Positions 7,091-9,650 of a stretch of 9,650 nucleotides of DNA are shown here, piece by piece; positions within the stretch are counted from its first letter, which is position 1, and each line of letters opens with the position of its first letter. The DNA comes from an uncultured Capnocytophaga sp. (GTDB lineage Bacteria > Bacteroidota > Bacteroidia > Flavobacteriales > Flavobacteriaceae): contig CAJZFM010000060.1 of the NCBI GenBank assembly GCA_915070235.1, forward strand, positions 1 through 9,650, written 5' to 3'. The notes beneath the pieces are model-generated. The model saw nothing but the letters and a program-made list of their open reading frames with translations, did not search any database and was not told where the DNA came from. Made by a program: the position numbers and the translations under genes.

Positions 7091-7150
7091 GTGAATAGTG
7101 AATAGTGAATAGTGAAGAACTTTTCATGCTTCACTTTTCGTTATTCACTT
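7091..7150 (-). repeat. Tandem GTGAATA heptamer repeat and imperfect hairpin in the mgtE leader
   Basis: On the plus strand, GTGAATA is repeated at 7091-7097, 7098-7104 and 7105-7111 and followed by GTGAAGA at 7112. In the minus-strand transcript GTGAAG (7134-7129) pairs with CTTCAC (7117-7112) around an 11-base loop. The outer flanks 7135-7150 (containing AAGTGAATAA) pair further with the TATTCAC copies apart from a few mismatches. The element sits between the likely transcription start (~7155) and the mgtE ATG, so it is transcribed. TTCACTATTCACTATTCAC-type strings are, from memory, common as dispersed repeats in Bacteroidota. It could be simple-repeat debris or a folded leader. Confidence 0.7.
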
Positions 7151-7160
7151 ATTGGGCGTG

Positions 7161-7191
7161 CAAAGATACAACATTTGAAGAGGAAAGTCAA
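7161..7191 (-). promoter_or_regulatory. Bacteroidota-type promoter for mgtE
   Basis: Read on the minus strand: TTGAC at 7191-7187, an 18-base spacer, then TATCTTTG at 7168-7161, an exact match to the Bacteroidota -7 box TAnnTTTG with a -33 TTG at the normal distance. It lies about 80 bases upstream of the chosen mgtE ATG and just downstream of the terminator of the preceding lipoprotein gene, as expected for the first promoter of an operon. Confidence 0.75.
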
Positions 7192-7223
7192 GAAAAATAA
7201 AGAGAGAAGTAATAAAAAAACAA

Positions 7224-7256
7224 TAAAAAAAACCTGCTCGTTGAGGAGCAGGTTTT
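7224..7256 (-). terminator. Rho-independent terminator after the 7268-7669 lipoprotein gene
   Basis: The arms AACCTGCTC (7231-7239) and GAGCAGGTT (7246-7254) form a perfect 9-bp stem with a 6-base loop. Read on the minus strand, the hairpin begins 14 bases after the stop of the lipoprotein gene and is followed by an eight-T run (revcomp of 7225-7232 and beyond). It ends the lipoprotein transcript before the mgtE promoter. Confidence 0.9.
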
Positions 7257-7267
7257 AAAGGATTATT

Positions 7268-7669
7268 CTATTTCTTAGTATACGTTTCTGTAACTTGACC
7301 TTTTAGATTGAATTTTGCAATTTTCTTATCAGATATTTTTCTCCAAGCATAGTTAATGGAAGATCCACCAACAAGATTTATCTTAACAGTATAATCATTT
7401 CCGCTAATAGTTTGTTCTATGCTTGTTATTATTTCAGGGTTAGATAAAGCACATGTGCTAGAACTTAATGTTTGGTTGCAAATATCTGTCTTAGAGAAAG
7501 TGTAAGCAATATCAGCACTTGTATCCCATATCCAAGTCCCAATAATCCAAGAGGGAGGATTATATCCCGCAATACTTGAGTTTCCTCCATCCTCAGAAGA
7601 ACCGCTATCACTTTTGCTACAAGCTACAATACCCACAAGAGCTACAAGGAATAAAAAGATTTTTTTCAT
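7268..7669 (-). CDS. Small lipocalin-like lipoprotein
   Basis: A 133-residue lipoprotein. The N-terminus MKKIFLFLVALVGIVAC is a type II signal peptide with lipid-attachment Cys17, followed by a flexible Ser/Gly/Asp stretch (SKSDSGSSEDGG). The rest is beta-rich and starts with SWIIGTWIWD at 40-49, the opening motif of many small lipocalin-like or lipid/ligand-binding lipoproteins of Bacteroidota; no ligand can be named. Two Cys at about 72 and 81 (DICNQT, STCAL) could form a disulfide. A Lys and acidic residues follow Cys17 but do not match the K(D/E)2 surface-export signal of Capnocytophaga lipoproteins well, so surface exposure is uncertain. The gene stands alone: it has its own promoter (-7 box at 7693-7700) and terminator (7224-7256), and it diverges from the NlpE-like gene. 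Confidence 0.85.
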   Translation of the reverse strand: MKKIFLFLVALVGIVACSKSDSGSSEDGGNSSIAGYNPPSWIIGTWIWDTSADIAYTFSKTDICNQTLSSSTCALSNPEIITSIEQTISGNDYTVKINLVGGSSINYAWRKISDKKIAKFNLKGQVTETYTKK

Positions 7670-7688
7670 ATCAGTAATTTTAATTATT

Positions 7689-7700
7689 GGGGCAAAGGTA
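7689..7700 (-). promoter_or_regulatory. Bacteroidota -7 box for the minus-strand lipoprotein gene
   Basis: The minus strand reads TACCTTTGCCCC, an exact TAnnTTTG (7700-7693) followed by a C-rich start region, about 24-31 bases upstream of the ATG at 7669. The -33 region is poor: a TTTTAC lies near the right distance but no clear TTTG. The leader would be about 20 bases and lacks a Shine-Dalgarno sequence. Confidence 0.6.
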
Positions 7701-7804
7701 GTCTATTTTCGTAAAACTATTGTTTTTTTAAAAAGAATTTAACTATAAAAATAAAGCTAAGTAAGAAAAGAGCAATTAGATTTATAAATTTTCAAAGGTC
7801 CCAA

Positions 7805-7826
7805 TAGTTTTGGCATGAAAATTGTT
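7805..7826 (+). promoter_or_regulatory. Promoter of the NlpE-like gene: -7 box overlapping a sigma-54-like site
   Basis: Two readings overlap. TAGTTTTG at 7805-7812 matches the Bacteroidota -7 box but has no good -33 TTG. TGGCAT-GAAAA-TTGTT at 7811-7826 matches the sigma-54 consensus TGGCAC-N5-TTGCW except for a T in the -24 element and a T for C in the -12 element, with correct spacing; transcription would start near 7837, about 22 bases before the ATG. The changed -12 GC is a real weakness. Either site would give a sensible leader, and the sequence alone cannot decide. Confidence 0.4.
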
Positions 7827-7858
7827 GTGCTTCATCTCATATAGAAATACATTATACA

Positions 7859-8218
7859 ATGAAAAAAATTTTATTAGCCAGTGTAGCTATAGTGTTGGCT
7901 TCATGTGGCGGCAAGACTGCTTATGAAGGCACTTATGAAGGCACATTCCCTTGTGCAGATTGTAGTGGGATCAATGTAAGCCTTTCCATAGGTAAAGATA
8001 CTTATACTTCTGAGGAAGTTATGGAGGATCGCAAAGAAGAAGATAACGGAAAGGTGAGCTATGATGCCCAAAATAAGGTGCTTACCCTTACCAGTGAGAA
8101 AGAAAATGGAAAAATACAGCAGTACCAAGTAAAAGAAGATGGTTCTATTGCTTTTCTAGATGAAGGTAAGGAAATCACAGGAGAACTTGCTTCTTACTAT
8201 ATTCTCAAGAAGAAATAG
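7859..8218 (+). CDS. NlpE N-terminal-domain lipoprotein
   Basis: A 119-residue lipoprotein. MKKILLASVAIVLASC is a type II signal peptide with lipobox LASC (Cys16 lipidated). The mature part opens with YEGTYEGTFPCADCSGI at 22-38, the signature of the NlpE N-terminal beta-barrel, with the paired Cys32 and Cys35 (CxxC). In Escherichia coli, NlpE is an outer-membrane lipoprotein that reports surface and copper stress to the Cpx system; it has a second C-terminal domain that is absent here, and Cpx itself is not expected in Bacteroidota. The CxxC may sense redox state or bind copper, but this is inferred. GGK after Cys16 gives no surface-export signal, so the inner face of the outer membrane is likely. 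The gene is monocistronic, with a terminator hairpin starting at 8250. The ATG is the only sensible start. Confidence 0.88.
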   Translation: MKKILLASVAIVLASCGGKTAYEGTYEGTFPCADCSGINVSLSIGKDTYTSEEVMEDRKEEDNGKVSYDAQNKVLTLTSEKENGKIQQYQVKEDGSIAFLDEGKEITGELASYYILKKK

Positions 8219-8249
8219 GATAATAGAGCGTTTTGTCATAAGAAAAGTA

Positions 8250-8278
8250 AAGAGGCTGTCCTAGTGGGGCAGCCTCTT
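8250..8278. terminator. Shared terminator hairpin between the NlpE-like gene and odhB
   Basis: AAGAGGCTGTCC (8250-8261) pairs with GGGCAGCCTCTT (8267-8278), a 12-bp stem including one G-T pair and a TAGTG loop. On the minus strand it follows the odhB stop by 22 bases and is trailed by TTTACTTTTCTT, so it best fits odhB. The plus-strand side lacks a U-run, so it would stop the NlpE-like transcript less well. Confidence 0.8.
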
Positions 8279-8300
8279 GCTATGATGTAGAAAACAATTA

Positions 8301-9548
8301 TTAAAGTTCCAGAGCGTTCTTTAGGTCATTGTTCATCAAGAGTTCTACTGGGTTTTCAAGGGCTTTTTTCACCTCAACCAAGAAGCCTACGGACTCACGG
8401 CCGTCAATGAGGCGATGGTCATAAGAGAGGGCGATATACATCACAGGAGCTACCACGATTTGTCCATTGCGAACGATAGCACGATCCACTACATTGTGCA
8501 TACCCAAGATAGCAGACTGAGGAGGGTTGATGATAGGGGTGGAGAGCATACTACCGAATACACCTCCGTTGGTAATAGTGAATGTACCGCCAGTCATCTC
8601 ATCTACAGTGATTTGTCCTTCGCGGGCACGGATAGCAAGGCGTTTTACTTCGGCTTCTACGCCGCGGAAAGAGAGGTTTTCTGCATTGCGGATCACAGGT
8701 ACCATAAGTCCTTTAGGGCCTGAAACAGCAATGGAGATATCGCAATAGTCATAAGTGATTTTTTCCTTGTCATCAATCATGGAATTGACATCGGGGAAGA
8801 GCTTAAGGGCACGTACTACAGCCAAGGTAAAGAAAGACATAAATCCTAAGCTTACATTGTGGCGTTCCTTGAAGGCATCTTTGTATTCGTTACGGATTTC
8901 GTAGATAGCCGACATATCCACTTCGTTGAAAGTGGTGAGCATAGCTGTTTCGTTCTTAGCAGCTACCAATCGTTCGGCTACTTTGCGGCGTAGCATAGAG
9001 AGTTTAGTGCGTTTTTCACCTCTTTTGCCAGAGGTAGGCGTACCCATACTATGGCGTGCAGGTTGTGCTTTGAGCGCATCTTCCTTAGTGATGCGTCCGC
9101 CCTTACCTGTACCACTTACTTGGCTTGCAGGGATTTGTTTTTCCTCTAAAATCTTCTTAGCCGCAGGAGAAGGTGTGCCTGTGGCATAGCTTGTAGGTGC
9201 TGGAGCTTCTACTTTAGGAGTTGGAGTAGGTGCTGCTACGGGAGCAGGTGCTGGAGTAGGAGCAGGAGTTTCAGCCTTAGCAGCAGGAGCTGTTGTTTCT
9301 GCTGGAGCGGGAGCATCGGTATCGATAAGGCATACTACTTGTCCCACTGCTACAGAGTCGCCCTCTTGAGCCTTGAGCGTAATCACCCCACTGGCTTCAG
9401 CAGGTAGTTCAAGGGTAGCTTTATCAGAATCCACTTCAGCGATGGCTTGATCTTTTTTTACATAATCGCCATCCTTCACAAGCCAAGTGGCGATTTCTAC
9501 TTCAGTAATTGATTCCCCTGGAGAAGGGACTTTCATTTCTAAAACCAT
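8301..9548 (-). CDS. odhB: 2-Oxoglutarate dehydrogenase E2, dihydrolipoyllysine-residue succinyltransferase
   Basis: The core E2 subunit of the TCA-cycle 2-oxoglutarate dehydrogenase complex; it transfers the succinyl group from lipoyl to CoA. In 415 residues: a lipoyl domain (~1-77) with lipoylated Lys43 in EVDSDKATLEL; a long flexible linker of Ala, Pro and Thr (~79-119); an E1/E3-binding domain (~122-160, TPSPAAKKILEEKQIPASQ then GKGGRITKED); a shorter basic linker; and the catalytic domain (~178-415). The catalytic His378 and Asp382 lie in SYDHRLIDGRE, the trimer-core motif. MVLEMKVPSPGESI is the standard start for succinyltransferases, and the single lipoyl domain fits an OdhB rather than an acetyltransferase. 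At least 102 bases without a gene lie upstream, so if sucA precedes it, the spacing is wider than in a tight operon. Known also as sucB. Confidence 0.96.
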   Translation of the reverse strand: MVLEMKVPSPGESITEVEIATWLVKDGDYVKKDQAIAEVDSDKATLELPAEASGVITLKAQEGDSVAVGQVVCLIDTDAPAPAETTAPAAKAETPAPTPAPAPVAAPTPTPKVEAPAPTSYATGTPSPAAKKILEEKQIPASQVSGTGKGGRITKEDALKAQPARHSMGTPTSGKRGEKRTKLSMLRRKVAERLVAAKNETAMLTTFNEVDMSAIYEIRNEYKDAFKERHNVSLGFMSFFTLAVVRALKLFPDVNSMIDDKEKITYDYCDISIAVSGPKGLMVPVIRNAENLSFRGVEAEVKRLAIRAREGQITVDEMTGGTFTITNGGVFGSMLSTPIINPPQSAILGMHNVVDRAIVRNGQIVVAPVMYIALSYDHRLIDGRESVGFLVEVKKALENPVELLMNNDLKNALEL

Positions 9549-9650
9549 AAATTTTTTTATTTTAATCCAAAATCAATGTTTAAACTAATGATTAATGATT
9601 TAAGTTTCGCAAGTCATTTTTAGGTTATAATTAGGTTTATAATTGATTAA
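9549..9650 (-). other. odhB upstream region with short direct repeats
   Basis: 102 AT-rich bases with no reading frame. Two pairs of short direct repeats are seen on the plus strand: TAATGAT at 9586-9592 and 9593-9599, and TAGGTTATAAT (9621-9631) with TAGGTTTATAAT (9632-9643). On the minus strand TGATTTTG, near 9572, is one base off the -7 box TAnnTTTG and lacks a clear -33 element. The end of sucA is not visible. Confidence 0.4.

Noticed and set aside
7091..7117. Short CRISPR-like repeats
   Set aside because: The units are seven bases in direct tandem with no spacers, so this is a simple tandem repeat.
7081..7134. Longer mgtE starting at a GTG at 7134, adding 18 residues
   Set aside because: The extra residues come from the heptamer repeat, the start is GTG, and the usual family length and N-terminus fit the ATG at 7080.
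8415..9189. Several plus-strand open frames of 73-102 codons
   Set aside because: They are antisense to odhB, a certain gene; the composition is that of a shadow frame.
9586..9643. Direct repeats upstream of odhB as operator sites
   Set aside because: They are very short and in highly AT-rich DNA where such repeats arise by chance; not strong enough for a finding.

Overview
The window most likely comes from a member of the Bacteroidota, probably Flavobacteriaceae and quite possibly Capnocytophaga; the genus is a guess from remembered protein style. The evidence is: promoters of the Bacteroidota type (a TAnnTTTG -7 box, best before mgtE and before the 7268-7669 lipoprotein gene), A-rich leaders without clear Shine-Dalgarno sequences, lipoproteins and a secreted-protein relic with flavobacterial signal peptides, and flavobacterial-looking MgtE and OdhB proteins.

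Positions 1-1199 look like an AT-rich accessory stretch. They hold the end of an unidentified reading frame that may begin outside the window, a phospholipase-D-like protein whose catalytic His and a conserved Asn are both replaced, and the frameshifted 5' end of a secreted-protein gene.

Positions 1212-4031 hold a tight four-gene plus-strand operon (one-base overlap, then gaps of 5 and 2 bases). Three of its genes encode proteins of unknown function. The fourth encodes a NYN-fold putative ribonuclease joined by a proline-rich linker to an OST-HTH/LOTUS RNA-binding domain. This is the best candidate here for an undescribed system.

Positions 4041-7080 (minus strand) form a two-gene operon: mgtE, a CBS-regulated Mg2+ channel/transporter, followed by a 555-residue protein (DUF6909-like from memory) whose C-terminal third looks like a nucleoside phosphorylase. 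A good promoter lies upstream, and between it and the mgtE start sits a leader with a tandem heptamer repeat that can fold back on itself.

Positions 7224-8218 hold two divergent small lipoprotein genes: one lipocalin-like, on the minus strand with its own terminator, and one with an NlpE-type N-terminal domain, on the plus strand. Positions 8301-9548 (minus strand) encode the E2 subunit of 2-oxoglutarate dehydrogenase, a TCA-cycle core enzyme, with a shared terminator hairpin between it and the NlpE-like gene. The right half is thus chromosomal housekeeping and the left quarter is accessory. No tRNA, rRNA, CRISPR array, complete insertion sequence or origin was seen.
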